NCBI GenBank assembly: GCA_944323395.1
Contig: CALUSI010000002.1
Span: forward strand, 124,001-188,000
Direction: 5' to 3'
DNA length: 64,000 nucleotides
Source of the DNA: Candidatus Gastranaerophilales bacterium
GTDB taxonomy: Bacteria; Cyanobacteriota; Vampirovibrionia; Gastranaerophilales; Gastranaerophilaceae
In this document: positions 1 through 8,270 of the stretch, piece after piece
Numbering within the stretch: the first letter of the stretch is position 1
How the letters are laid out: each line of letters begins with the position of its first letter
Made by a program: the position numbers and the translations under genes
The notes under the pieces: model-generated
Databases searched by the model: none
Seen by the model: the letters and a program-made list of their open reading frames with translations, nothing else
Told to the model about the DNA's origin: nothing

Positions 1-830
1 ATATCGTGGAGAAACATGTTAATTCTACAAAGGTTATAAGTAGAAATATTGATTTCTTGACCAAAGAAACCGTTTCTTACATTTTCTTTTCCTAAGATTT
101 TAGCGAATTTCAACAACAATGAGCCTGAACCACATGCTGGGTCATACACTTTGTTTACCTCTGTTTTACCAACCAATGTTATCTTAGTAAGTAGCTCTGA
201 AACCTCTTGAGGAGTATAGTATTCACCACCAGATTTACCAGCGTTACTTGCATACATACCCATAAGGAATTCATAAGCATCACCAAATGCGTCAATGGTA
301 TTGTCTTTGTAATTACCTAGTTTCATATCTGCAATACCATTTAGAAGTTTTACAAGTCTCTTGTTTCTCTCAGCTACTGTTGCACCAAGTTTATTACTAT
401 TTACATCTAAATCATCAAATAAACCTCTAAAATCTGGCTCACTATCTGTTCCTATTGCAGAACTTTCAATATTTTTAAAGATAGTATCTAATGTTACGTT
501 AAGGTTATCATCGGCATCAGCATTTTTGAGGATGTTCCAAAATAACTCACTTGGCTTAATAAAGAAACCTTTATTTTTTACAAGAAAGTCTTTTTGTGTT
601 ACTGAAACTTCATCTGGTAACTCTGCATAGTTGAAAGATGTATCACCTGTTTCATGCTGTATAGCGTTAACATAATTGGTAATATATTCAGACATGTATC
701 TATAAAACATGATTCCAAGCACATACTGCTTAAAATCCCAGCCATCAACGCTACCACGCAAATCGTTCGCGATGTTCCATATTGAACGATGCAATTCAGC
801 TCGTTCCTGTTCTTTTCTCATATCTGCCAT
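1..830 (-). CDS. hsdM: Type I restriction-modification methylase subunit HsdM, 5' part only
   Basis: The start codon is at 830 (MADMRKEQER), and the reading frame stays open to the left window edge, giving about 276 residues. The N-terminal half matches the HsdM helical domain: a region like SIWNIANDLRGSVDGWDFKQY followed by LGIMFYRYMSE. The methylase core follows, with GGEYYTPQEVSELL and the SAM-binding motif DPACGSGSLLLKF. HsdM methylates adenine in a bipartite recognition site, working with HsdS and, for cleavage, HsdR. Those partners would lie to the left, outside the window. Type I systems are often horizontally acquired, but nothing visible here proves transfer. The family call is firm; whether the system is intact cannot be seen. 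Confidence 0.93.
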   Translation of the reverse strand, partial: MADMRKEQERAELHRSIWNIANDLRGSVDGWDFKQYVLGIMFYRYMSEYITNYVNAIQHETGDTSFNYAELPDEVSVTQKDFLVKNKGFFIKPSELFWNILKNADADDNLNVTLDTIFKNIESSAIGTDSEPDFRGLFDDLDVNSNKLGATVAERNKRLVKLLNGIADMKLGNYKDNTIDAFGDAYEFLMGMYASNAGKSGGEYYTPQEVSELLTKITLVGKTEVNKVYDPACGSGSLLLKFAKILGKENVRNGFFGQEINISTYNLCRINMFLHD

Positions 831-903
831 TATAACCTACTTTCCTACTTAGTAATAATAGCAAAAAATTTGGCGTTGGGCTAATACGTTATTATTATGT
901 TAA

Positions 904-912
904 TGTTATAAT
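904..912 (+). promoter_or_regulatory. Extended -10 promoter for the peroxiredoxin
   Basis: The sequence TGTTATAAT is a TGn-extended -10 element. It lies about 12 bases before a ribosome binding site (AGAGGT, 924-929) and 24 bases before the ATG at 937. No good -35 element is seen at the usual spacing, which is common for extended -10 promoters. Read by eye only. Confidence 0.45.
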
Positions 913-936
913 TTGTTGGCTAAAGAGGTAGATAAA

Positions 937-1380
937 ATGAGTATATTAGGTATTAATGAAAACGGGGTTGAGCAAACATATAATTTAGATGAGTTTTTAG
1001 GTAAGAGGGTTGTTTTATATTTCTATCCTAAGGATAATACTGCGGGTTGCACTCAAGAAGCTTGCGATTTTAGAGACAGTTTTAACAGGCTAATTAATTA
1101 TGCTGTTGTTATTGGCGTTAGTCCTGACAGCATTAAGAGTCATTTAAAGTTTAGAGAAAAACAAAGTTTGAATTTTATTCTGTTATCTGACCCTGAGCAT
1201 ATCTTAGCTGAAAAATTTGCCGTTTGGAAAGAAAAATCTATGTATGGCAAAAAATATATGGGCATTGAACGCTCTACTTTTATTTTGGACGAAAATGGCA
1301 ACATTCAAAAAGAATGGCGTAAAGTAAAAGTTAAAGGTCATGTTGATGAGGTTTTGAGTTTCTTAAAAGAGAATAACTAA
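937..1380 (+). CDS. bcp: Peroxiredoxin, BCP/PrxQ type (thioredoxin-dependent thiol peroxidase)
   Basis: This cytoplasmic enzyme reduces hydrogen peroxide and organic hydroperoxides using thiols. The fold begins with VVLYFYPKDNTAGCT, which holds the peroxidatic cysteine C38. A second cysteine, C43, sits five residues later (CTQEAC), the arrangement of atypical two-Cys BCP proteins such as E. coli Bcp. The length of 147 residues is normal. The frame extends upstream to a TTG at 913, but the ATG at 937 is preferred because AGAGGT lies 7 bases before it and the domain starts there. The gene ends 4 bases inside the convergent PHP gene. It fits oxygen defence in an anaerobe, but physiology cannot be read from the sequence. 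Confidence 0.93.
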   Translation: MSILGINENGVEQTYNLDEFLGKRVVLYFYPKDNTAGCTQEACDFRDSFNRLINYAVVIGVSPDSIKSHLKFREKQSLNFILLSDPEHILAEKFAVWKEKSMYGKKYMGIERSTFILDENGNIQKEWRKVKVKGHVDEVLSFLKENN

Positions 1381-2210
1381 TATATTTTAGGAAAATTCAA
1401 TACTTCAAGTTCAACGGGGGTATTATCTGTATTTAGTTTAGTTAACGGAATATTTTTATTTGTTCCGTGGTAGTCGCTTCCGCCTGTTGTGTACAGGTTA
1501 TATTTTTCAGCGCAGTCTGTAAGGAATTTTATTTCTTCCTTATTATAGCGAGAGTAATAACATTCCAGACCTTGAATATTATATTTAAGCATTTTTTCAA
1601 GTTTGGGAATAAAAGCATCAAAAGCAAGATGTTTTTCACCTTCTCCACCCAAAGGGTGAGCCCAAACTGCTATTCCGCCAGCTTGTTGTATTGTTTTTAT
1701 TGCTTCTTTACCGTCAAATCTTGTATTGCCTGTTTTACATCCGTTTAAATATTTTTCCATTGCGGCAATGTTATTCTCGGCAAGCCCTCTTTTTACCAAA
1801 ATATTTGCCAAGTGTGTTTTTACTATGCTCTTTCTTGAATACAGCCAATCCAGTTCTTCTTTTGTAAATTCAAAATCCCAAGTATCTTTTAGGTAGTGAA
1901 TTCGGGTTTCAAGTTTCTTACGTCTTAAAATTTTACCTTTTTCAATCAGTTCTTTTAGTTTGGGGTTTTCAATATCTATGCCGTAGCCTAAAATATGGCA
2001 TTTTATATCTTCTAAAAGACAGGTTAGCTCTATGCCTTTTATAAATCCTTTTTCAAATTTTTCAGACATTAGTTTACAGCCTTCCACTGTGTCGTGGTCT
2101 GTTAGTGCAAAAATTCCTATTTCGGCTTTTTTTATTTTCTCTGCTAATTCGTCTACTGTGTCGCTACCGTCTGAACAGTTGCTATGTATATGTAAATCAA
2201 ACTTTGTCAT
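1377..2210 (-). CDS. PHP-domain phosphoesterase, RNase AM/TrpH-like
   Basis: The PHP-fold metal ligands are visible in order: DLHIHSNCSDGS near the N-terminus, ALTDHDTVEG, GIELTC, AVWAHPLGG and a C-terminal GGSDYHG. At 277 residues it matches the stand-alone family that includes E. coli YciV/TrpH (RNase AM), which hydrolyses 3',5'-nucleoside bisphosphates and trims RNA 5' ends. It could also have a narrower phosphatase role. No polymerase or histidinol-phosphatase context is nearby: the his genes are 18 kb away. It overlaps the peroxiredoxin stop by 4 bases tail to tail, and lies 18 bases downstream of the SDR gene, probably in one transcript with it. Confidence 0.88.
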   Translation of the reverse strand: MTKFDLHIHSNCSDGSDTVDELAEKIKKAEIGIFALTDHDTVEGCKLMSEKFEKGFIKGIELTCLLEDIKCHILGYGIDIENPKLKELIEKGKILRRKKLETRIHYLKDTWDFEFTKEELDWLYSRKSIVKTHLANILVKRGLAENNIAAMEKYLNGCKTGNTRFDGKEAIKTIQQAGGIAVWAHPLGGEGEKHLAFDAFIPKLEKMLKYNIQGLECYYSRYNKEEIKFLTDCAEKYNLYTTGGSDYHGTNKNIPLTKLNTDNTPVELEVLNFPKIY

Positions 2211-2228
2211 TTCCTTTTGCCTTATTAT

Positions 2229-2954
2229 TTAGTTTGAATAAGTCCAACCTTCATCATTATGATAAACCATTAATTTACTCATTCCGCCATCAATTACGAT
2301 GTTTTCACCTGTTATGAATTTTGATTTGTTTGAACATAAGAACAAAACAGCGTTTGCAATATCAACAGGCTCGCCTACGCAATTAGACGGGTGCTGTGTA
2401 ATATCTGAGGGCGAAAAATTATAGCCTATTGTATCAATCCACCCCGGAGAAATTGAGTTAACTCTTGCTTTTCCCTTCAAGGTTACTGCCATTGCATGAG
2501 TTAATGAAATTATTCCGCCTTTTGCTGCTGAATAGCTTTCCCAATCTGCTTGCGATTGAAATGCCCTTGTTGATGAAATATTTATAATTACTGCATTATC
2601 GTTTAGGTTATTTAAAAATAGCTTCACCAGGGCAAATGGCGCAAACAGGCTTAGTTTCTGCACGTATAGAAAATCATCTAAATCGCAAGAAAGAAGTCCG
2701 CCTTTTGATAATCCTGCGTTGTTTATAATAAAATCAACTTTTTTGTATTTTTCTATGACTTTTTGAGTGAAATCAATTATTACATCTTTTTCTGTTATAT
2801 CGCCTTTATAGAAAAAATCGCAGGGGATATCGGGCTCTTTTTTATCTATAATTACTACTTTTGCATTCGCTTTATTAAATTCTTTACAGATGGATTTTCC
2901 TATCCCTGAAGCTCCGCCTGTTACTATAATTACTTTGTTTTCAAACTCTTTCAT
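2229..2954 (-). CDS. Short-chain dehydrogenase/reductase (SDR)
   Basis: This is a classical SDR of 241 residues. It has the Rossmann motif VTGGASGIGKSIC near the N-terminus, then NNAG, the catalytic Ser in the IINISS region, and the YSAAKGG catalytic Tyr-Lys pair followed by SPGWIDT. The C-terminal ITGENIVIDGG is typical of FabG-like SDRs. It would use NAD(H) or NADP(H) to oxidise or reduce an alcohol or ketone in the cytosol; the substrate cannot be inferred. Residue 36-37 (IDKKEPD) suggests NAD preference, with an Asp after the second strand. The PHP gene follows 18 bases downstream on the same strand. Confidence 0.93.
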   Translation of the reverse strand: MKEFENKVIIVTGGASGIGKSICKEFNKANAKVVIIDKKEPDIPCDFFYKGDITEKDVIIDFTQKVIEKYKKVDFIINNAGLSKGGLLSCDLDDFLYVQKLSLFAPFALVKLFLNNLNDNAVIINISSTRAFQSQADWESYSAAKGGIISLTHAMAVTLKGKARVNSISPGWIDTIGYNFSPSDITQHPSNCVGEPVDIANAVLFLCSNKSKFITGENIVIDGGMSKLMVYHNDEGWTYSN

Positions 2955-3054
2955 ATCAAAATTTTAGCATAAAATATTTTTTCAATCCTGCCTTAGAATT
3001 GCAGGAAAAACTTTTATTCTTTATAATCGTTATAATAAGTATGAAAGGTGTTGT

Positions 3055-3465
3055 ATGAAAAATCTTTTTACTTTCTTTGTTTTATTATTTTTCACAGGTT
3101 GCGCTTTTGCAGTTAATTCTTATGATAGTTACGGGCGCAAGACAGGTTCTTATAAAGAAACATCATCAGGTTATAATTCTTACGATAAATATGGCTCTAA
3201 AACAGGGTCTTACAAAAAAACTTCATCCGGGTATAACGCTTACGACGAATATGGCAGAAAAACAGGCAGTTTTAAAAAAACATCGACCGGTTATAATTCT
3301 TATGATAAGTATGGACGTAAAACAGGTAGTTACAAAACAAATTCAAACGGTGTAACAACGAAGTACAATGAATATGGGCATAAAATAGGCTCTTTTAAAA
3401 AAGATTCTTCAGGCAGAATTACTGAATACGACAAATATGGAAGAAAAGTCGGCAGCTATAAATAG
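3055..3465 (+). CDS. Secreted tandem-repeat protein (YDxYGxKTGSYK repeats)
   Basis: The 136-residue product starts with a hydrophobic export signal of about 19 residues (MKNLFTFFVLLFFTGCAFA). Cleavage after AFA by signal peptidase I is plausible. A lipobox reading at C16 is poor because Phe sits at -3. The rest is five repeats of 20-21 residues plus a final half repeat, consensus YDxYGxKTGSYKxTSSGYN. Nearly every position is Tyr, Gly, Lys, Ser, Thr, Asp or Asn, so the mature chain is strongly basic and Tyr-rich. No enzymatic motif is present. It converges on a radical SAM gene (38 bases between stops) and borders the radical SAM array. Similar short repeat proteins occur in many bacteria without known function. 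A surface or structural role is possible. Confidence 0.75.
   Translation: MKNLFTFFVLLFFTGCAFAVNSYDSYGRKTGSYKETSSGYNSYDKYGSKTGSYKKTSSGYNAYDEYGRKTGSFKKTSTGYNSYDKYGRKTGSYKTNSNGVTTKYNEYGHKIGSFKKDSSGRITEYDKYGRKVGSYK
3121..3462 (+). repeat. In-frame 60-base tandem repeats encoding YDxYGxKTGSYK units
   Basis: Five units of 60, 60, 60, 63 and 63 bases plus a terminal 36-base unit, starting at the first TATGAT. The units keep the amino-acid pattern better than the base pattern, so the repeat seems to be held by selection on the protein rather than by very recent DNA duplication. Confidence 0.85.
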
Positions 3466-3502
3466 TTATTCAATTTAACTATTTGAAAAGAATAACATAA
3501 GC

Positions 3503-4516
3503 CTATTGTTTGAAACAAAAAGTTTCCCAAAAAGATTGACTTACTGGTTTTAAATTCTTTAAATAATCATTTATTACACAACAGTCTTCATTAAAAATAG
3601 GATCTTTCAATCTTTTTACAAAATCATTATATTTTTTATGCGAAGAATTAGATATATCTAATTTCATCATCAACTCATCTGAATTAATTTGTCTATGATA
3701 ATTAATAAAAAATGCAATAGCATTTCTTTTTTTCGCAAATTTTACAAAATCCTTCATCTCTTTATAATTTATAGAAGTTACAACAAAATTTAACCTAAGT
3801 GATTTTATTACTCCATCCTTTTTAAGTTGTGACAAATAATCTACATTTTTAATTAACTCTTTAAAATTGCCATGTTCAACTAATTTTTCGTAAGTTTTTT
3901 TTGTTGTGCTATGCATTGAAATTATAACAGTGTCAAGATTCTGTTTAATTCCAAGCTTTTCAATATTCTGAGGTGAAAACAATAATCCGTTGGAAATTAT
4001 ATTTAATTTAATTTTAGGATTAATTTTTATTATTTTCTTTACTATTTCTATAGAATGATTACTAGCAAACAACTCACCAGCAGAATTAAGCTCCACAATT
4101 TCTGCTTTTTCTATTATTGGAGTAAATATCCTATCAAAATTTTCTTCTATTTTTTTCTCTTTTCGCCTATTATATTCTTCTTCTTCTTTGTTCTTTTCAG
4201 TTCTGCAAAAGATGCAACGGACATTACACCTTCTATCGTAACTGAATTCGACCTTTTGGGGATATTCAACAGAATAATTAGGTTCAAAACTTTGTAAACA
4301 AGGATCACATATCTCTAAGTTACAAAATTTATAATTATTTTCAATAAATTGTTTTCTGAATTCTTTTGCTTTTTCTCCATTCCAGATTTCATCAAATGAT
4401 TGTTTAAATATATTTCCAAACGAATAAAAATTAGTCCAATAACAACAACAACAATATACCTCTCCGGTATTTTGAATTTGAATAGATTGAAATGGATGAA
4501 TACAATACTTGGACAT
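3503..4516 (-). CDS. Radical SAM protein with an N-terminal SPASM-like domain
   Basis: Residues 1-75 look like a SPASM auxiliary-cluster domain: C5, then GEVYCCCCYW (C22-C25), GNIFKQSFDEIWN, and C65, C70, C73. The radical SAM core follows, with the [4Fe-4S] motif CNVRCIFC (C97, C101, C104) and AGE in place of GGE. In most described SPASM enzymes this domain follows the core, so the order is reversed. The core should cleave SAM to a 5'-deoxyadenosyl radical, and the extra cysteines should hold a second cluster. The substrate is unknown. It is divergent from the next radical SAM gene across 165 AT-rich bases and convergent with the repeat protein. It differs from the six following paralogues in having the longer SPASM-like domain. 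Confidence 0.85.
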   Translation of the reverse strand: MSKYCIHPFQSIQIQNTGEVYCCCCYWTNFYSFGNIFKQSFDEIWNGEKAKEFRKQFIENNYKFCNLEICDPCLQSFEPNYSVEYPQKVEFSYDRRCNVRCIFCRTEKNKEEEEYNRRKEKKIEENFDRIFTPIIEKAEIVELNSAGELFASNHSIEIVKKIIKINPKIKLNIISNGLLFSPQNIEKLGIKQNLDTVIISMHSTTKKTYEKLVEHGNFKELIKNVDYLSQLKKDGVIKSLRLNFVVTSINYKEMKDFVKFAKKRNAIAFFINYHRQINSDELMMKLDISNSSHKKYNDFVKRLKDPIFNEDCCVINDYLKNLKPVSQSFWETFCFKQ

Positions 4517-4617
4517 ATAACAATTTTATAATAAAATTTCACTTTTACAAATAAAGTTAAATAAAAAACTTCTATGAAATGATTAGAAAAAATTTTAATA
4601 GAAAAAGAAAAACCTAG

Positions 4618-4646
4618 TTGACTATAAACCAATAAATAAGTATATT
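4618..4646 (+). promoter_or_regulatory. Sigma70-type promoter of the first radical SAM gene pair
   Basis: TTGACT (4618-4623), a 17-base spacer and TATATT (4641-4646) form a near-consensus promoter about 36 bases before the start codon at 4682. It would drive the two tandem genes at 4682 and 5684. It lies in the otherwise featureless AT-rich divergent spacer 4517-4681. Confidence 0.6.
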
Positions 4647-4681
4647 CTATTAAAGAACAAAAATAAAAATTAGAAAAAAAC

Positions 4682-5677
4682 ATGAAAAAAAGCTACTATT
4701 GTAAAAGATTGAATGAAACAATTGATTTTGATGCACAAAAAATATTCTTTTGTTGTGCAACAAGAACAGGACCTTCAATAAATGCAAAAGAAAATGTTTC
4801 TTCCGTAAAAAAAATTATAACAGCAAGAGAGCACATAATAAAACAGCTTGATAGAGGTGAGGTTCCAATAGAATGCGTTGGTTGTTATGATTTAGTAGAA
4901 CAACAAAAATCGAAATATTCTGGTCTTAACTTTTATAAAAGAATACCAAAACCTAACACAATAATAGTAAAACACTTTAAACAATGTAATAGTAGCTGTA
5001 TATATTGTGCAGAACAATATATCTCTAAACGAAAAATTGTTTTAAAGCCTCAAAAAAGCGATTATTATGATTTACTTCCCATAATAAAAATGTTATATAC
5101 AAAAAATTTAATCGATAAGAAAAATTTAACAGTCTTATTCCAAGGTGGAGATATTTCTGTATTGGAAGAATTTGAAGATCTTGTAAACGTATTTGTCGAT
5201 AACAGTGTAAAAAAAATAGAAATAGCAACAAATGGAATTATATACCTACCAATTATTGAAAAAATATGCAAAAAGACTTTTGTTGATATGGATATTTCTA
5301 TCGACTGCGGTTGCCGAGAATCTTATAAAAAAATTAAAACTGTTGATAAGTTTGATGATTTAGTAAAGAATCTTAAAAGATATTCAAAATTACCTATTCA
5401 ACTCAGATTAAAATATATTCTTGTAAGAAATTGCAATGATAATATTGAAGAAGTAAGTAAATATATTGAATTAATGAAAGAAATAGGTATAAAAATTTCT
5501 GAATTAACTATAGACCAATGTGATCCGGAATTTTTAGAAAAAAAGATTTTTAAAATTCCTCCACATTATTACGAATTATATGATTTTTGGGAAAAGAAAT
5601 GTAAAGACTATAATATATATCCTAGCCTTTGGTCATATTTAAAAGAAATTTTAGATAGAGGGGAATTTTTTAGGTAA
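4682..5677 (+). CDS. Radical SAM protein, N-terminal cysteine (twitch-like) domain, GGDIS variant
   Basis: The 331-residue protein has an N-terminal cysteine domain (C7, C24, C25 and the pair C65-x2-C68 in PIECVGCYDL), then the radical SAM motif CNSSCIYC (C102, C106, C109). The usual GGEP loop, which contacts the methionine amino group of SAM, reads GGDIS at 155-159. Later blocks shared with its paralogues are IDCG, VDKFDDLVKNLKRY and KYILVRNCNDNIEE. The four N-terminal cysteines could hold an auxiliary Fe-S cluster, as in half-SPASM (twitch) domains. The gene at 9281 is the closest relative in the window by eye and has the same GGDIS. It is followed after 6 bases by another paralogue, so the two are probably co-transcribed. 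Reaction unknown. Confidence 0.85.
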   Translation: MKKSYYCKRLNETIDFDAQKIFFCCATRTGPSINAKENVSSVKKIITAREHIIKQLDRGEVPIECVGCYDLVEQQKSKYSGLNFYKRIPKPNTIIVKHFKQCNSSCIYCAEQYISKRKIVLKPQKSDYYDLLPIIKMLYTKNLIDKKNLTVLFQGGDISVLEEFEDLVNVFVDNSVKKIEIATNGIIYLPIIEKICKKTFVDMDISIDCGCRESYKKIKTVDKFDDLVKNLKRYSKLPIQLRLKYILVRNCNDNIEEVSKYIELMKEIGIKISELTIDQCDPEFLEKKIFKIPPHYYELYDFWEKKCKDYNIYPSLWSYLKEILDRGEFFR

Positions 5678-5683
5678 ATTCAA

Positions 5684-6742
5684 GTGAAAGAAGCATATTG
5701 TGAACACATATATTCGAGTATAGTATTCGGATTTAACGGATATAAATATTGTAATTCTGTCTGGGATGGCCCTGATTTTATTCCATTCGAAGAAGATGAT
5801 GCTTGGAATAAAAATGAAAAAAGGCGTTTAGATCTTATTAACAATCTGAAAAAAGGAGTTGTTCCAACCAATTGTATGGGATGTCCTGACTTGCATTATA
5901 CTGAAAAACAATACGAAGATAATGATTTAAAAAGAAATATAATAAATAAAATCACAATTTTTAATCATAATCATTGTAATTGTAAATGTTTTTATTGTTC
6001 TGTGAATTCAGTATATAGTGGAGATGAAGTTCGTAAAAGCCTTTTTTATGATGTTTTGCCTTTATTAAGACATTTAGAAGTAGATAACAGAATTACCAAT
6101 AATACTTTTATTGCCTTTAACGGAGGTGAGCCTACTATGTTAGAAGAATTTAATGATATTGCTAATATTGCATTAAAACATCATTGTAAGACAGAAATAT
6201 TATCAAATGGAATAGTTTATAATGAAATGATTTCTAAACTATTAATAGACCGTGATGATAGCATTTTGTATATTTCGTTAGATTGCGGTACAAATGATAC
6301 TTTTAAAAAAATGAAAATTGTAGATAAATTTAATGATGTTGTTTTGAATATAAAGAGATATATTGAAGATTTAAAAAATGCAGGAAAAGAACCTTTCCAG
6401 ATAAGAATAAAATACATTATCTTCCCCAATGTTAATGATAATAAAAAAGAAATTGATGCATTCTTTAAAGTATGTCAGGAATGTGGAGTACGAACTGTTG
6501 CCAGAGCAGTAAACCATAATGATAGAAAAATAAATTCAAGCAACAAGAATATGTATTTAGAAGCATCGGTTGTAAAAAGTTACAATTACTTTAAAGAACA
6601 AGCAGAAAATTATTGTATGAATTTAATATTGGAACTTTGGGCAGAAGCAATCATTGAAAATAAATTCTACACTTGTAGAAAAATATCACCTATAACTAGA
6701 TTAAAATCTGAATTCCATTTTAGGTTTGGAAAAAAATATTGA
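5684..6742 (+). CDS. Radical SAM protein, N-terminal cysteine (twitch-like) domain
   Basis: This 352-residue paralogue starts at GTG 5684, with AGGT about 8 bases upstream and only 6 bases after the preceding stop. N-terminal cysteines are C6, C23 and C64-x2-C67 (TNCMGCPDL). The radical SAM motif is C98-x3-C102-x2-C105 (CNCKCFYC), with an additional C100 inside it. The SAM-binding loop is the normal GGEPT (147-151). Shared blocks are LDCGTNDTFKKMK, VDKFNDVVLNIKRY and KYIIFPNVNDNKKEI. It presumably forms a functional set with the GGDIS paralogue upstream. Substrate not known; the paired arrangement recurs, in reverse order, at 8271-10276. Confidence 0.85.
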   Translation: MKEAYCEHIYSSIVFGFNGYKYCNSVWDGPDFIPFEEDDAWNKNEKRRLDLINNLKKGVVPTNCMGCPDLHYTEKQYEDNDLKRNIINKITIFNHNHCNCKCFYCSVNSVYSGDEVRKSLFYDVLPLLRHLEVDNRITNNTFIAFNGGEPTMLEEFNDIANIALKHHCKTEILSNGIVYNEMISKLLIDRDDSILYISLDCGTNDTFKKMKIVDKFNDVVLNIKRYIEDLKNAGKEPFQIRIKYIIFPNVNDNKKEIDAFFKVCQECGVRTVARAVNHNDRKINSSNKNMYLEASVVKSYNYFKEQAENYCMNLILELWAEAIIENKFYTCRKISPITRLKSEFHFRFGKKY

Positions 6743-6747
6743 ATGTT

Positions 6748-8184
6748 TTAATAAAAAAAGACATTACTTAATTTTTCTATATGTTTATATTTCTTTTTTA
6801 TGTAATGTCTTTTAAACAAGTCAAATAATTTTTTGTTAGCTTGATAAGTAACTGTAGAGTAGCTTGTTTTTATTATTTCTTCAATGATTTCATCATCGAC
6901 AAAGTTTTCTATTATTATATCAAAATCAAATCCAAGACGAAGAAACAACATAAGTTTTTCTTTTAATTCAGAATCTATATCTCTTGATATTTTAACAAAA
7001 ATTTTTCTTGTTGGTGAAAATTTTTCATCTTGTATAAGCTTATTAATTTTTTCAATGATTTCATATAATGAAACTTCGTTAATATCAATGTATAAGTTTG
7101 AATAATATTGATTTCCATTTATAACTTTATTCTTTTTATCTAAGTATAAATCAATATATTTATCTTTATTTTTGTTATAAAACAATTTTTGTTCTTTATA
7201 AATCTGTTGTGTTCTATTCATAAATGCAAGGAATGATGTAATTTTTATATTATATTTTCTACCTAACATTTTGGTATATTCAAGCATTTTGATTGTTCTA
7301 TTTATATATTTTTTATTTATACATTGTTCTGATGATGATACACTATGTTCAGCATCAAACTGTAATTCAACAAACCCAATATGCTTACAAATACACAGTA
7401 ATTTTTCTATTTCTTTTGCTCTATCATTGTAATTAGTATATAAAATAAATTTAGGAATCACAAAATTTTTTTCTTTTGCATTACTAAGATAAATTTTCAT
7501 ATTTCTAAGAACTAAATCAAAAAACTTAGTACCCTTAACCTTTTCAAAAGTCTTTTTTGTTCCAGCATCTATACTCGCAACAATAGCTGCACTATCGACT
7601 CTTTGTAATGCATTGCACAAACTTTTTGAAAGTCTAATTCCAGAAGTTGGTACGTAAATTTCAGGTACATTATTTTTAGAAAATAATTCAACCAACCAAT
7701 CAAATTCTTTCATTAATGTTGGTTCTCCGCCAACGAATCTTAATGAACCATCAAATTTTAATAATTTTTTTACTAATAATTCATTAATTATAGGTTTTAT
7801 ATCTATATCTTGCTCTTTATTATGACATTCGGGAATTCTACCTATTGGGCAATATACACATCTTGAATTACATTTAAGAATATGACCTGTTGTTATATGA
7901 TTTATATAATCATTGTTATCCCAATCTTTTTCTTGTAACTCAAAGCATCCATTACATTGGTACGGGAATATACCTTTCTTTGCGTTTTCTCTTAATTTCC
8001 TCTTTTCATCAAATATATAATCCCAATTAATTAATGTATTATTCAGATCCGAATATAAATACAAGCGATGTTGAAAATCTAAATGATCTGTATTACAGCA
8101 ATGTCCAACACACAACTTCATATATTCTGGATCTAAATGAAAATAAATACCATGCTCTAATAATCTGCAACTTTTATATCTCAT
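6748..8184 (-). CDS. Radical SAM protein, N-terminal cysteine domain, about 140-residue C-terminal extension
   Basis: The start chosen is the ATG at 8184 (MRYKSCRLLEHGIYFH), because the paralogues begin at this point. A TTG start at 8220 would add 12 residues with no counterpart. Numbered from this ATG, cysteines are C6, C25, C29, C30 and C77-x2-C80 (YQCNGCFEL), then the radical SAM motif C105-x3-C109-x2-C112 (CNSRCVYC) and VGGEPTL. The core ends near residue 330. The last 140 residues are charged, rich in Lys, Ile and Glu, and match no domain I recognise. This is the longest member of the set (478 residues). It lies convergent to the gene before it (5 bases between stops) and divergent from the one at 8271. 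Confidence 0.83.
   Translation of the reverse strand: MRYKSCRLLEHGIYFHLDPEYMKLCVGHCCNTDHLDFQHRLYLYSDLNNTLINWDYIFDEKRKLRENAKKGIFPYQCNGCFELQEKDWDNNDYINHITTGHILKCNSRCVYCPIGRIPECHNKEQDIDIKPIINELLVKKLLKFDGSLRFVGGEPTLMKEFDWLVELFSKNNVPEIYVPTSGIRLSKSLCNALQRVDSAAIVASIDAGTKKTFEKVKGTKFFDLVLRNMKIYLSNAKEKNFVIPKFILYTNYNDRAKEIEKLLCICKHIGFVELQFDAEHSVSSSEQCINKKYINRTIKMLEYTKMLGRKYNIKITSFLAFMNRTQQIYKEQKLFYNKNKDKYIDLYLDKKNKVINGNQYYSNLYIDINEVSLYEIIEKINKLIQDEKFSPTRKIFVKISRDIDSELKEKLMLFLRLGFDFDIIIENFVDDEIIEEIIKTSYSTVTYQANKKLFDLFKRHYIKKKYKHIEKLSNVFFY
6756..6813. repeat. 12-base inverted repeat in the 3' end of a radical SAM gene
   Basis: AAAAGACATTAC (6756-6767) and its exact complement GTAATGTCTTTT (6802-6813) are separated by 34 bases, just beyond the stop of the convergent gene ending at 6742. 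Read on the plus strand, the second arm ends in TTTT, so it could act as a weak terminator for that gene. The long loop makes this uncertain. Confidence 0.35.
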
Positions 8185-8228
8185 ATCAAAGATGGTACCA
8201 CGTATAAAGTAAATCCACAAATTATTTA

Positions 8229-8237
8229 TGATATAAT
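8229..8237 (+). promoter_or_regulatory. Extended -10 promoter for the second radical SAM pair
   Basis: TGATATAAT is a TGn-extended -10 element, 33 bases before the ATG at 8271. No -35 match is seen. It lies in the short divergent spacer between two radical SAM genes. Confidence 0.45.
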
Positions 8238-8270
8238 ATATCGTGTATAGCTAATAGGATTTAAGAGAAA

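Noticed and set aside
3121-3462. The 60-base repeats as a CRISPR array
   Set aside because: Repeats are contiguous with no unique spacers, in frame, and encode a signal-peptide protein.
4315-4683. A Phe/Tyr-rich 122-codon frame crossing the divergent radical SAM spacer
   Set aside because: It overlaps the conserved N-terminal domain of the gene at 3503 in another frame and has no SD; composition is that of AT-rich noise.
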